A DNA stretch of 64,000 bases from Hysterangium stoloniferum (GCA_015178975.1 WHVD01000104.1:186001-250000); one strand, 5' to 3'. Numbered from the stretch's first letter, positions 11,120 to 22,405 are shown. A program made the numbers and translations. Notes: generated by a model from the letters alone, not told the origin.

Positions 11120-12440
11120 GGTGTAGCAGTCATCGGCCAGACAAGCTTTCTGAGTCACATAATGTAGGACTAGATTCTCCTCCTTGACTGGCATAGGCCT
11201 GTATGAATGTCGACGTACTGTTAGACAATTGTAGAAATATGTAGCAGTTGTCGGCCAGACAAGCTTGCTGAGTCGCACATGACAGGACTGAAATTCTCCT
11301 CCTCGAATCGCATAGCTTTGGTGCGCCGACAAGGGTACAACATTTGAAGTGAATTTTGGGTCGTATAATGTAGGTCCAAAATAAAGCTTTCTGGGTCGTA
11401 TATCGTAGGTCCAAAATAGAGCTTGCTGGGTCATATAACGTAGGTCCAAAATTCTCCTCCTCAGCCCGTGTAGGTCTTGTATAAGGACTGACGCATTGCT
11501 AGACAAGTAATAAAATGTAGTAGATTATTGAGGGTATTCCAGAGTCGGATTTGGCCTAAAATAAATTCATAAGGCAAGATGTCGAAGCTTCCTGCCCTGT
11601 TACGGTATTAAGGTCTTGGTCTGAAAAGTGGTATTGCCTCTTGATTATACATACGCCCTATAAATGTGCCATTAAGCTGGCACAGATTGTTGTTTCCTGA
11701 TTATGCATACGCCTGTCAAAAAATAGAAGGATCGAATGTCGAGGAAATGAAATATGAGTTTTATACTCAATAAATTGTGCTATAAATTTTGTCGCCGAGA
11801 TGGCCACACAAATGTGGGTGCGGTGGACTTGGAACAAGCGGTTCCATAAAGAATTGAGCTATATTGCTGTAAGTTTCGTCACCGGCCAGACAGAGGTGGT
11901 CACGGTCAACTTGGAACAGGCGGTTCCATAAAAATGAGCTATATTGCCATAAGTTTCGTCACCGGCCAGACAGAGGTGGTCGCGATTAACTTGGAACAGG
12001 CGGTTCCGAATGAATTCAAGTTTAAGCTCTATAAATTTTGCCATAAATTTTGTCCCAGAAATTACCTAGTTCCTATTGAGGAGTGGTTGTGGTAGACTTT
12101 GGAATAGGCGGTTCCAAGAAAATATAGCCGACAGAAAAATGATGGTGAAAATTGCACTCAGAGGCGATAGTAAGATGATGGTACCTAATGGCACAAAAAT
12201 TTCGCTCAAAGGTGATAGTAAGACAGTACATAGTGGCACACTAAAAATTCGCACATAGGCAATAGATGACGGTGTGGATTGGCACATAAAAAGGTTTCAC
12301 TCAGAGGCAATAATAGGATGGCGGTGTAGAATAGTGCCGAAAACAATTTCGTGCAGAGGCGATAGTGGGATGGTGGTGTAAAGTAGCACCAGAAAAATTC
12401 CCCATGTTAGTGGTGAGGTAAAATTGTGCCCAGAGGTGAT
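11120..12440. repeat. Three tandem-repeat blocks inside the 3.1 kb element
   Basis: Block 1 (11126-11460) has two ~75-110 bp copies with a GGCCAGACAAGCTT core, then three 35-bp copies around TAGGTCCAAAAT. Block 2 (about 11800-12060) has roughly 3.5 copies of a ~78-bp unit with GGAACAGGCGGTTCC and CACCGGCCAGACAGAGG. Block 3 (about 12130-12430) has five or six ~55-60 bp copies around AGAGGCGATAGTAAGATG. Long open frames across them (for example 10676-11506 minus) reflect repetition and not a known protein. Confidence 0.8.
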
Positions 12441-13300
12441 AATGAGACGATGTTAATGCATCACAATAGAATTCTGAAATCAACGCCGCCAGAAATTGAT
12501 AGCTGGTGAGATTGCATCGCTGATGGATGGGGCTGATTAGACGACAACGCCAATGATGTTGAGCATAGATGTGACAGATGTGGTGGCAATGAGACAATGA
12601 AGTGGGTGGTTATGCGCCGAATTAAGTCAAAAGAGATGTTGAAGGATGATGGATATGATGCACATGCGACAAGTGTGGTTAGAATAGACAGACACCATTA
12701 TGCAGCAAGCCTAATCAAAGGAGGGCCGCTTCCTTCCATGGTACGGTGTTCTCTTCTCAACGCTCCTCATCACCGCTCTCCTTCCTATTGTGCTGTGTCT
12801 TAATGCTCCTCCTCACCGCTCTGAAGAATGGAAGATATGAGGGCGGCCGTGATCGGTACATCGAACATAAACATAGGGAGCACCTCCTTCCTATTGTGCG
12901 GTGTCTTAACTCTCAATGCTCCTCCTCACCGCTCTACTCCTCCTGTTATGTAGTTCCCTGCCAGAGACCTAAAGGTTATGATCGGTTCGTTGGCTATGGA
13001 AAAGGAGGGATGGATGAGATAGGAGTGACAGCTGCCATAGAATGGCAACAAGTGACGTTATTTGAGTTGTCAATTGTAGAACAGTTGTAAAGTCTTGTGG
13101 ACGAAATAGAATTATGGTAGATGTGATAAATGGGTTTTAGAATGGTTATTGTTGGGATTAGTCCTGAATAATAAGCCCTAAAGAAAATATTGCGAAGAGT
13201 ATTTTGAAGATGAATACAACCTGTGCAGAAAGTGGAAGGTTCTTGAGACTTGAAAACACAATTGGACAGTGTTTCGAGACTTGGTTATATGGCGCGAGCC

Positions 13301-13313
13301 GGGGCCCATAACC
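13301..13313 (-). other. Primer-binding site, half-tRNA type
   Basis: On the minus strand the sequence after the 5' LTR is GGTTATGGGCCCC. Its complement contains GGGCCCATAACC, the anticodon stem-loop of initiator-Met tRNA. Some copia-group elements prime from this internal half-tRNA. The same string with one C-to-T change follows the LTR at 29914. Confidence 0.7.
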
Positions 13314-13539
13314 TGTTAGAATTCAAGACCCATATTATTAGGGAGTCAAGGATAAGTATAACCAACGACTTGTAACTATACAGTAGTTGCCTCATTTATA
13401 TACGTTTTCTCAATTATGTAGGCGCTGGGGGAGTTGAAGTGAAATGCCCAAGAACAAAGGGCGGAAGAACCTTTATGTCTCAGCTCATATTGCCCCCTGA
13501 TCGGGAAAAGCAGAACGGTGTTTTCTTCACCTTCCAACA
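13314..13539 (-). repeat. 5' LTR of the 3.1 kb element
   Basis: 226 bp, TGTTAGAATTC..CTTCCAACA on the plus strand, followed by the CCCAC duplication. It is the 5' LTR because the primer-binding site lies immediately inside it. Confidence 0.9.
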
Positions 13540-13975
13540 CCCACAAGCATAGATGGACCTTTGCACTACTAAATGTGAGATGTATCTTGTTTTTGAAGTG
13601 AAGGAAAAATAAGATAAAATATAGAAAAAATAAAAAATCAAAGTAATACTCAGTTCCTTTATGGAGTATTGCACTGTTCACAGTCAATCCTTCACACTCA
13701 GGGGTGATTCTTGATAGTGTTAAGGTAGACACAGATTGCATGAAATAAGGGTACTCATATAGTGGTGGTTCTTGATCCCTAATCTAACTGCTTTATTATT
13801 ACTAACACAAAAGATTGCACTGTTTCCTCCTTGGGTTTGTTTTCTTTCTAATAAAAGGTTCGCATAACTCATGTGTAAAGATATATGATTAAACTCAAAG
13901 CGGGCAACAGATGATAGGTTACAGGTTGTGTGTTTACATTCGTATTATCATTTATTGTAATATTTAATATATTTT

Positions 13976-14362
13976 GTGGCGCCAAATCGCGGGAAAACCA
14001 CATCCATGTATCGAAGGCACCAATATGTTTCTAAGTATTTCCCTCATTGGAGAGACAGGGATTATATTGGATGCGTGATCGCGATGGTGGCATTTGGAAT
14101 TGATATCTCAATTGGAGTGATTTGGAAAACTTTACCTAGCGGTTCGGTTGATCCTACCTCCGATCAGGCATGTCGCATCGTCATGCTCAATTTAATTTAT
14201 CTGGTTAATAACTTAATCAAGTCCGAAATGTTGAAATCGAATCCGCCATTTTTAACAATCGCGGCACCTTGTGCACGCTATCCTGAGCATCTAATTGAAA
14301 CGACACTACTCCTGCCTGAAACAAAAGAAGTATTTTTACGTCAATTATCAATGGAAATTTGA
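13976..14362 (+). CDS. Open frame in the left arm, unknown (doubtful)
   Basis: A 128-codon frame beginning MAPNRGKTTSMYRRHQ that contains FPHWRDRDYIGCVIAMVAFG, a mildly hydrophobic stretch. The right arm carries the same FPHWRDRDYIGCV..WKTLP reading in inverted orientation (22633-22893, minus) but shifts frame after WKTLP, and the start differs. The last 33 codons lie outside the duplicated arm. No family is recognised. Conservation here follows from the duplication itself and does not show selection. Confidence 0.2.
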   Translation: MAPNRGKTTSMYRRHQYVSKYFPHWRDRDYIGCVIAMVAFGIDISIGVIWKTLPSGSVDPTSDQACRIVMLNLIYLVNNLIKSEMLKSNPPFLTIAAPCARYPEHLIETTLLLPETKEVFLRQLSMEI

Positions 14363-14879
14363 TGAACGCGGAAGCGAAATTGACCATCAACGGTGTGAAG
14401 GTTTTTACCATATCTGCCATAATATAAGAAATACTCCTGACAAAAATCGTAGGTGTAAGATATTCAGAGGTAGGTTTTAATGTTATGAAATGAATACCTA
14501 AATGAATTCACTGGATTGAATGATCTTGTCGCAGTTGTCCGGGAAAACGCCGTTCGGAACTTGCCGGAGCCGGTGCGCCATCGACCTTTGATCTTCTCCG
14601 CAACCACCTTGCCACCCAAGACTGATTTCTTCCTCCAAGGACGCAATTCCTCCCAGAGTGCAAAGAGACTTTCCGGCTGTATTTTTCTTGGCGGGCTTCT
14701 GTACTTTAAACAACGACAGATGGAGGACGTGTCACAGAGTATTACAAGCGTATAAACAGGCTAAGGTCAGTCCCATATCGGACCTACACATCTGACAATA
14801 TTCGCGCTGAAAAATATTGAACAAAAAACGGATCTCGTATTCACAATGCAGTCGGATGCTACAGAGCCGACTGCATGAT

Positions 14880-15300
14880 TGGTTTGATCACTGTTCCACA
14901 GAGTGCACAAGCAGCGACTGTTCCTCAGGCTCGGACACAAGGATAGGGTCAGGGGATGCATCCGTGGAGCAGTAGTGAAAGGGCTTTGCATTTTAAGACT
15001 GCGCCATTCGTTAGACCGCAGCTTTTATGAGTAGGATCAGGGGCACAGGGGGAAGAAGAAGGCTTTGACATTCAAGTGTGAGAGTTGTTCCAAGGTGTTT
15101 TGTTTGGTCAAAGAAAAAAAACCGAAACCAAAATCCAGGTCTATGTCCACCTGAGTTGCCTCGTCAAGCACTTCTGTTCTGGGAACACTCCACACTAGCG
15201 CGCAGCAAGAAGATTTTCCCTGTTGAATAATCAGCCGGTGTAGCTGCTGGAGGTGAGCGGTTTTTCTTGGCTCTATCTGTCTCTCAGTACAGTGCGCTAA
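14880..15300 (+). pseudogene. C2H2 zinc-finger gene fragment, island copy
   Basis: This third copy lies just inside the left arm. Exon 1 reads KKKALTFKCESCSK up to 15094, keeping both finger cysteines. A 44-bp GT..AG intron spans 15095-15138. Exon 2 from 15139 reads VYVHLSCLVKH, then a decayed NTPH segment with an in-frame TAG, then SLLNNQPV and LLE, in the family's order. A GTGAGC..CAG pair at 15253-15287 might be another intron but is very short. Stops rule out function. It aligns with 8480-8740 and, inverted, with the right-arm copy, yet is more diverged than those are from each other. Confidence 0.6.
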
Positions 15301-17760
15301 AGAACCTTATCCCCCCTCCCGATCCTACCAGGCAGATCTGGCGCTTGTACCTCTCTGATGGACTCCTCCTCACCCGAACTCACTTCCGACGTCTGAGTCT
15401 TCGGTGGCTAATGCCAGTGGCGATAATGCTCATCACACTGCCAATGTCAATACTGTTGTCAACAATGTCTTCTTCTTCCCATTCGGGGGCATACTAGAAC
15501 AGGAGGTGCACGTTGTGCCCTAACTCCACAGACCCTGGAGATCTGAGCACGAGTGCGTCCGTGGAACGAGTATGTGCTAACATTTAACTCAGTAATTCAT
15601 TTACCTGCTTGGAATTTGGGGTCAATACCCGCCACGGAACGAGTGAAGATGTATAACGTCAATATCCGTCTGCGAGGGGCAATCAGGGTCATTGCTAGGT
15701 CTGTCTCGTCCCAAAAGCGCCTTGATCATCAGATACTATATCGCCTAACACCCTACCCAATGGCTCTTTCCCTACGACCAATTCGAACTGGACAGAGTGT
15801 CTATTCAACCTGGAGTCCGTAAACAAGTGACATCCTAAGTCACAGTTTACGCGCGGGGTGTAACACAACCATATGAAGGTCCTCGATTTAATCTTTACCC
15901 TAGGGGCATGCTCATTGCTATGTTCTCTCCCATGGCCAGGGAATGTCAAGTTGAAGTCTCTGCTTCACAAATGAACAAGATGAGTGCCAGATCTCATCGG
16001 TTCATGAACAATGTGCCTGATTCCATTCTCAGTGGTGGACGACTTTCATGGCTAAGAATGCAGGCGTTGCCTCGTTGTTCCTATCAATTACTCAATACTT
16101 GGTTCTTCGTGGTGAAACATATGTTACATAGGGATGTCACGACCGTCACCTTACCACATCAAAGTCATGTACACGCTTCGGTATCCGCGCAATACGGACT
16201 AGTAAATGACACCAAATAAGCCATGCCATCAGACTCGATAGGCCGACAGACTTAGACCATATACTCCCGTTGTCATACCTTGCCATGTCACATGCACGAG
16301 CGAACGACGCCGGCATCACATTCTGAGGACCCTCCCTCCATGAGAAAAGGTGATTCCCACCCATTTTCCAGTCGCACCCCGTCAATTTCGCCGCATCCAT
16401 GTTGAGCCCATTCGCGGCCATCGTGGCTTGTGCAAATCAAGCGCCCAATACCACCATCAGCGCAACAACCATCGCCTTCGCCTATTGATGGATATTTATC
16501 GACGACAACGTCACCCCCGTCGACGTTAAAGATACATCAACCGCCGATAACAAATATTATGCGCCTCGCACGGTCTGTCCATTTGCGTTATGACCTTGTC
16601 CGGTCTTACCTGGCGCCTGTTGCCTACCATGCGAATTCCGATTTTTTGTGAGCCAGACCCGGAAGCGTTGTCTTCTAATCAGAAGAAGTGGTGGCGTTCC
16701 GCCGCCTTGGTCCCATCGGATGGGGAACTTGTGTCTATGGCGACTGCCGATGAACCCTCAACAATCCAGACTTTTCATGCAAATATCTCCCGCGCTGTGT
16801 ACGTTCTGCAAGGTGCAATGGGAGCTCTGCGTCTTTGGGAAATGATCCAAATATGTTTGTAAAGGTGTAAACAGTATATTGTGGTCTTCGCCTTGTGGCG
16901 TTGCTAAATACTTACCTTTTAGGCATGCACACCCAACCGATTCGATCCTACTTGGTCTCCCACATACCCTTGTTATCATATTGATATGTTGTCACAGATG
17001 GGGAACATCTAGTCATCCTCGCATGTGTTTCTCCCCCTTGTTGGTCGTTGCTCATGTCGTGGTTCGATCTTTTGTAAGTCTTCTTTTTCTTGGATCTTTG
17101 TGAATTCCAGGCTAACTTGTCCGTCCCCCCGGGTGATGGGTCGGTGTATTTGGGACACTGTCTGATCAATTCTGTATTTTGTAGTAGATAATTCACTGGT
17201 TCATTGCTCTCACGACTCTCAGCGTATCGCTATATGTAATAAGCGACAAATATTGAGCCAGTATAAAAATAGGAAGTCAACTTGAGTTGTAACACGGTCA
17301 CAACGTGACTTCTGAGTAGATGAAAAGATTTTTCTATATCTAAACACCTATTCATCGAATACCGGACTTTACGGTGTGTGACTTACAAGAATCGTACGGA
17401 TATGTACACACCTTGCGAGACTCTACCCCGGCTTCCCCTCTGGCAGGTATAAACCAAATCAAATACTGTAAAATATCCGTTTTCAAAGGAAAGCTGTAAT
17501 TATATTATACAAATTAAAGGTACATATATTTAGTTCTCGAAATCCTTCATTTACAGAATTCGGTCACCGCTCGCCATGGGTCATACCCATTATCTCAACT
17601 TCAATACCAACGTCTTGATAGGAAAGCAGCTATCAAGTGGCAATCACTAGACATTGACAGTCAAACCCAGGGTTCAAAACACTATACAAGCCTTCATCAC
17701 ACTTAATCGGAGAGATTTACTATTTCTCAGCGATCATGTTTCAATTAACGATGACTACTA
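15300..17760. other. Island sequence without a recognised gene
   Basis: CpG content is normal compared with the surrounding repeats. Open frames of 73-103 codons occur on both strands (for example 15908-16219 plus, 16146-16421 minus, 16590-16862 plus), but none shows a known domain or a supported exon chain. 15267-15497 may be the continuation of the zinc-finger pseudogene. Confidence 0.4.
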
Positions 17761-18190
17761 GGAAACCCCGCATGTTTTCTCCAGTTGGCATGTTTGGTAA
17801 AAACGTTTGACCACACTCGCAAGAGCGATCCATGGATAAATCACCGACATCCGGAGAAAAAACCTAGTGTGCAGTTAATTAGAAATCTAACATCCTCGAC
17901 ACGTTCGGCGCACTGACAGGAGGGAACCGGACAATGAGATTAACACTTGCTAGCAGTCAGGGGTTAATACATGACGTTTAATAGGACACGCCACATGTTT
18001 TCCAGGATTGGCACGTGTTATGGAGATATCCAGCACACGGGCAGGGAAGTGCACATTCGCAAGTGCTTTCCACAGTTACACCACCGACAGCCGGAGAAAC
18101 AACCTAGCGCCCCGTCCCGTTAACTAGAAGTCTAATACTCCTTGTTACATACTGCGCACTTACAAGAGGAGCCGGGGACGAGACATTGGC
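17760..18190 (+). repeat. Diverged tandem duplication, ~225 bp unit
   Basis: Two head-to-tail copies (about 17760-17945 and 17980-18190) share CGCATGTTTT/CCACATGTTTTCC, CACCGACA.CCGGAGAAA.AACCTAG, TTAA.TAGAA.TCTAA and a closing GGACAATGAGAT/GGACGAGACATT. They are diverged and non-coding as far as can be seen. Confidence 0.6.
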
Positions 18191-18538
18191 ATTGTCCCCA
18201 ACAGCGTTAGTGAATCTGGAAAAATCATTTCCTGCGGAGCGGACGGGCACGCATTGACGAAACTAACCCCCCGGTTTCATCGCAATCGCAAGTCAAACAA
18301 TTGCACGACTTGGGGCTTGTAACAACTGGGACTGCTTGGGTCACCGTGCTATCAATTGTGGATTGGCCGTAACAAGTCTGCAGAATATTCTGATCAATAC
18401 AAGGCAGGTGAAAATATGGATGGCTTTACACTCATAGCAGCGTAATGAGGGGGAGGGAGAGGCAACGTTTATGAGGGAAGCAGGTTGGGTTATCAACGTC
18501 TGGAAGATAGTCTGCACGAATTTATGCGTTAGTGATGT

Positions 18539-18775
18539 CTACCGCAGTGCTTCTTGCGGGTGATGCCGGAAAGATCGTGTAGGGACTACCTCAATCTTGT
18601 TCAAAGTCGGATCGTACTGACTCAAATTGATATTATCGCTGTTGCGACATTCGGAAACGAGAAAAATTTCCGTTATTTCGGATAAAATGTAAGATCTATA
18701 ATTCAGGGCGACAATGTAACCATAATTCGCCGAAAAACCGATATTCACCGGGTCAAATACTAAACGGCGGACCAT
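18539..18775 (-). CDS. Small hypothetical protein (78 aa)
   Basis: A complete frame starting MVRRLVFDPVNIGFSANYGY and ending RHHPQEALR, with even amino-acid composition and balanced codon use. It has no signal peptide, clear membrane segment or family motif I recognise. It could be an exon of a longer gene or a chance frame in the non-repetitive island. It lies 860 bp beyond the end of the phosphatase gene on the same strand. Confidence 0.25.
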   Translation of the reverse strand: MVRRLVFDPVNIGFSANYGYIVALNYRSYILSEITEIFLVSECRNSDNINLSQYDPTLNKIEVVPTRSFRHHPQEALR

Positions 18776-19637
18776 GTCCTATTTCTATTATGACTGTACT
18801 GACCCAATGGTTGATGCGCCAATACCTTTCATTCCCTACGACCTCTTTTGTAGACGGAGGGCAATCGGGGACCGCTAAGGATTTCGAGGAGGGTGAACCG
18901 CCATAACTAAGGGATAGTTGCCCAAATTTTCAACGAAAAAACTGGAAATAGAATACAGAAAAGAAAATCCGCCATCAGTAATGCGTAATTTACAAATGGT
19001 GTCGGATGGTTCGTTCGGTATCAAATCGGCGTGCCAGCAACCGGGCCGAAGAAGATGGGGAGTGGATTACGGACTAGTAAATCAGTGGATCCTTGGGATA
19101 ATCACTCCCAAAATTGGTGGACTACTGTACAATCTTTGAAGTCCTACAGGTAATAAGGCATATCCGACAAGGGGAAAATATTCTTCCACTACTAACATGA
19201 ATTTGTGTTGCAACAGTTGTAAGACTAGTATCTGCTGCAGGTGCAGACAGACACTAGAATGAGTGATGGGGAATAAACCACTACTGTATTCAAATCCACA
19301 TGTACATGGTATATACTAGTGGAGAACAATGGGATGTGAGCAACAATGGGATGTGGACAACAATAGAACTAACTATTACCAAATTGCAGTGTAGGGAGTC
19401 TCACTCCCTTACACAGTGCTTTCCATATATTCTATCACAATTGTTCACAGTGAGAAACGGTTTAAAATCTCAAAATGTTTAAATTCCCAATGTATTTTCT
19501 AACAATATACCATGTAAGTACTTATGAGTTATTGACGCGGATTAAAGTTGACGGGCATGGGGATTCGGGGGCATACCCAACAAGCCGGAGACCACAGCGG
19601 AGCAGTGTGGCAGGTCGCGAGGAACGAACGACCACTC

Positions 19638-21084
19638 TTACTCCAGGATATGAACCACAACAACAGACATATCGTCCCGTAAATAGTCTGAAATCCTGTT
19701 CATCGTCGCCATTGTCTCCTTGGCCATGCGATCATTATCGAGACCGAATAGTATATTCCGAATCACGCCGTCCGCGAGATTATTAATATCGGCGGAAGGT
19801 ATAAAGGAATGGCCGATGGATTTTTCGTAAAATAACATAGCTTCAGCATCCACCAAATCCATGCCAGCGAGAGATACAATCATATTTCCAACATCTTCGT
19901 CGGGCACTCCTTGCTCCTTGAGTGACGACCGCAATCCGTCCGAACAAAAAACAAGTATATCTCCTTTCTTGATAGAGAAATGCTTGACAGATGGTGTCGA
20001 TGAGATATAAGGTGGGGTATGTTTCTGTTGGGCCCATCGATCGGTCGCTTCGGGAGGAATTGGACATCCCCACATCGTGCTTAAAACGCTAGCGAGATCA
20101 ATAGGGACTTTGAGAATTGCATCCCCAAGCGCTAGAGATGTGCAATATTAATGTGAGACCAGAAAAAGCATCGCATTGACATCGCCTGCATACCTCGTGT
20201 GACCCCAAGCTGACCCTTGGTTCGACGGCGCACAATCAGATCATCCTCGCCGGGATGGTCTTCCTGAAGGCGTTCAACTTCAGCGGCGTTGTATAAATTG
20301 TGCAGGTCATTCAAGGGTGTGGCAGTCCAACTATTGTTGACCATGCGACCGAGATCTATGGAAGACGGTGTTACGTATGGTTCCATTGAAGGAAGAAGAA
20401 AAATAAATACACTCACATCCTTCAGAGTCCCCCAGGGAAGCAACCCACATATTGTGCTCGCTACTTGAGATAATAACGGCAATTAACGCAGTCGATCCAG
20501 CACAGGCACGCCTCATGATGGGATAAGGGTCATGTTCGCCCATCTCCTTCATACCAAGAAAGCGAGGGACGTCATCCATGGTCCATTCACTCCAGGGCTT
20601 TGAATCCATTTCACGCATTTTCTTAATCAGAGTATGATGGAGTGTTGCGTCGAAATTCTCAATGGTATCGACGAGACAAATGGGTATAGAGTCGCAAAGA
20701 GTATTTTCATTCTTCGCAATTGCAGCAGTGATTCGGACGTCAACCTCTTTGATAAGATTTTTAGAAGCATATTCCGATACACGACCATCGTAATGACCTG
20801 AAGCCATCATTCCTTTTTCAACAAGCCGATGTGTCAAAAGAGTTGCTCTGCATACCATCAAAAACCCCTACAATCCATCCATAGTGTGTTCTCAGGACGG
20901 CTATTCTGTCTTCATTACGAATCTTGTACGCTTGAAAGGATGCTTGATGGACTTTGACGTTGGGGTCGAAAGGGCTTACGGACGTGCTGGATTTGGAGGC
21001 GAACTGCTTGTTCATATCATCCTTCGTGTGATGTGTCTCGTAGTGACCAACAGGATAATTTTCAGAATAGCAAATATTCGACAT
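19638..21084 (-). CDS. PP2C-type protein serine/threonine phosphatase, pyruvate dehydrogenase phosphatase-like
   Basis: Four exons join cleanly: 21084-20856, 20797-20417, 20355-20194 and 20131-19638. The three GT..AG introns are 58, 61 and 62 bp. The coding sum is 1266 nt (421 codons plus stop) with no internal stop. PP2C motifs fall in order: RNEDR (Asp59), VFDGHYDG (Asp76), GDS (199-201), TRALGD (256-261), SDGL (Asp322) and RDDM (Asp410/411). All metal-binding aspartates are present, so a Mn/Mg-dependent phosphatase is expected. The LGRM..WTATPL..HPGE spacing resembles pyruvate dehydrogenase phosphatases, but no clear mitochondrial presequence follows the chosen ATG, so the location is uncertain. 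The gene stands alone, in undegraded DNA between the inverted arms. Confidence 0.9.
20132..20193 (-). other. PP2C intron 3
   Basis: GTATGC..CTCTAG, 62 bp. Removing it joins LGVTR to ALGD, restoring the family's TRAxGD motif in phase. Confidence 0.88.
20356..20416 (-). other. PP2C intron 2
   Basis: GTGAGT..CCATAG, 61 bp. Removing it joins GDSEG to YLGRM in phase. Confidence 0.88.
20798..20855 (-). other. PP2C intron 1
   Basis: GTATGC..CTTCAG, 58 bp. Removing it restores VFDG-HYDG across the junction, the diagnostic PP2C metal-binding motif. Confidence 0.9.
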
Positions 21085-21403
21085 GGTAGATGGGACAAGA
21101 GAAATAGTTGGGCCTGCTCAGGTCAGGTCACGGAAGGAAATAAGTCTACAGATCGGCTGGTTGTCTACTCTTGGCGCTTATACTCATGCCGTGGGAAAGC
21201 AGCACAGCAAACGGTTCTAGGTTGGGAGTCTGGGACACGTTCCTTGAGGAAATTACAAACCCTCCAGCTCGAATTGTTGAGATACTTGCTCAGAGTGTGA
21301 CATAGCCTTTAAGGGCGGCAAGGGTACTATTGGAACAATGCAGTTGCTGTTGTTCCGGGAACCGGAATATTTATATTCTGAACAGTGAATTTAGTAGCAG
21401 TAG

Positions 21404-21715
21404 TTAGTTGTATTCTTCAAAGGAATTTATCGTCCCCTTCATCCGCATGAACACCTGCGGTATATTTTCGACAGGAATAATTTCAATTAATGTCAATGTG
21501 CAACGATATTCATTGAAGAAAAAGGGAAGACGAAGAACAAGACCAAGGGATATCCCAATGTTCTCCAGAACAGGCGTACCCAACTCTTGTGGCGTAAGGA
21601 AGGCTGATGGACTATGAACTTGAGGGCTGTGACGGAAACATGGGCTTGAATATATCATTAAGTCAGGCCTCGGCGCTAGACCCCAGTCATAATTCGGTCC
21701 GAATTTCGAAATCAT
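21404..21715 (-). CDS. Hypothetical protein (103 aa)
   Basis: A complete frame from MISKFGPNYDWGLAPRPDLM to MKGTINSFEEYN. The middle has an apolar run (IGISLGLVLRLPFFFNEY) that is too irregular for a firm membrane call. It lies about 320 bp upstream of the phosphatase gene on the same strand, in non-repetitive DNA. Composition looks protein-like, but no family is recognised and no introns were inferred. It may be a terminal exon. Confidence 0.35.
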   Translation of the reverse strand: MISKFGPNYDWGLAPRPDLMIYSSPCFRHSPQVHSPSAFLTPQELGTPVLENIGISLGLVLRLPFFFNEYRCTLTLIEIIPVENIPQVFMRMKGTINSFEEYN

Positions 21716-22043
21716 TTGGCTTCGGGGGTGAATGAGGATATTTAAATTTTTGTATTAAGGCCAATTTGAAATGGTGTTCGTTAAAGGGGGGTTCTCCTTT
21801 GGTTCTCCAGGCCACGTGTACCCGATTGATACGGCGTGAGGAATGGGCAGCAGCCCAATGGCCTAATCCCGCTGATGGACTATCATATCAACTCGAGCCC
21901 CAATAAACTATTTGACGCTCGTCCAATCAATTACAATGATCTAGGACTTCCACGATGGACCACATGACACTCATCTCTCAGAGTCGCAAGGATGGAAGCA
22001 CCATTCAGACGCCATCACGGAGAAATCCTTGGGGATCTAAAGC

Positions 22044-22405
22044 GTTATAAAAACTGCTCCACTCAGTCTCAGTGTAGATTAAACTTTTTATCGACCACCT
22101 TAGGCGTAGAAACAAAGAACCGTGAGTTTTGAGAATTTTACCTTTGTCCTAGCGTACAAGACGTATTTTTTAGAATTAACAATATGTGCACATGGATCTC
22201 TCCAGGGGAGGGAATGACTCCTGAACGACAGGACTGTGATGAATCGAGTTGTTCCTCGAGCGATAGTGTAAGTATCCGCTCCTCCATCGCCTTGGCAGTT
22301 CCATATAGCTACTGTTCCTCCAGTATGTACCGCCTGCTCCAAAGAAGCCAGCGAGGGCGAAGTAGTACCAAGTTGCTCAGGCAACCCACCGTTTTATATT
22401 TCTGA
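22044..22405 (+). CDS. Possible small serine-rich gene with TATA box (weak)
   Basis: A TTATAAAAAC box at ~22046 lies about 140 bp upstream of a 73-codon frame (22184-22405) starting MCTWISPGEGMTPERQ and rich in serine (SSCSSSDSVSIRSS). It is the only TATA-plus-frame pair in the right part of the island. No homology is recognised and the frame is short, so it may be chance. Confidence 0.2.

Larger units (their letters stand above)
10414..13539 (-). mobile_element. Non-autonomous LTR retrotransposon with two LTRs, 3.1 kb
   Basis: Two direct LTRs (10414-10643 and 13314-13539) bound a 2.67 kb interior, with a CCCAC duplication at 10409-10413 and 13540-13544. The right arm has the empty site near 23545. 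A primer-binding site next to the right LTR and a purine tract next to the left LTR set the direction as minus. The interior has no gag, protease, integrase or reverse transcriptase that I can recognise and is largely tandem repeats, like a large retrotransposon derivative (LARD). Its primer site matches that of the copia piece at 29914-30062, so a copia element could have supplied enzymes in trans. Confidence 0.88.
440..14262 (+). repeat. Left arm of a large inverted duplication, heavily interrupted
   Basis: After removing three insertions (1000-8162, 8737-9796, 10414-13539) the remaining ~2.5 kb reads as the reverse complement of 22566-25268 with high identity. Matching landmarks are GCAACACAAAGGTT at ~447, the TTTCCAACCCCATCA stretch at ~987, the zinc-finger pseudogene, and the inner end TTTAACAATCGC at 14262. 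The inner limit is sharp. The outer limit near 440 is approximate, because copia sequence borders both arms. Confidence 0.85.

Noticed and set aside
10676-11506. 276-codon minus-strand frame inside the 3.1 kb retroelement
   Set aside because: It crosses the LTR boundary and several tandem repeats; repeated phrases (PRKLYFGP, LADDCYTF/LADNCYIF) mirror DNA repeats and no gag or pol motif is present.
20132-20861. Frameshifted PP2C pseudogene
   Set aside because: Apparent frame breaks are removed exactly by three GT..AG introns that restore family motifs and give a total length divisible by three.
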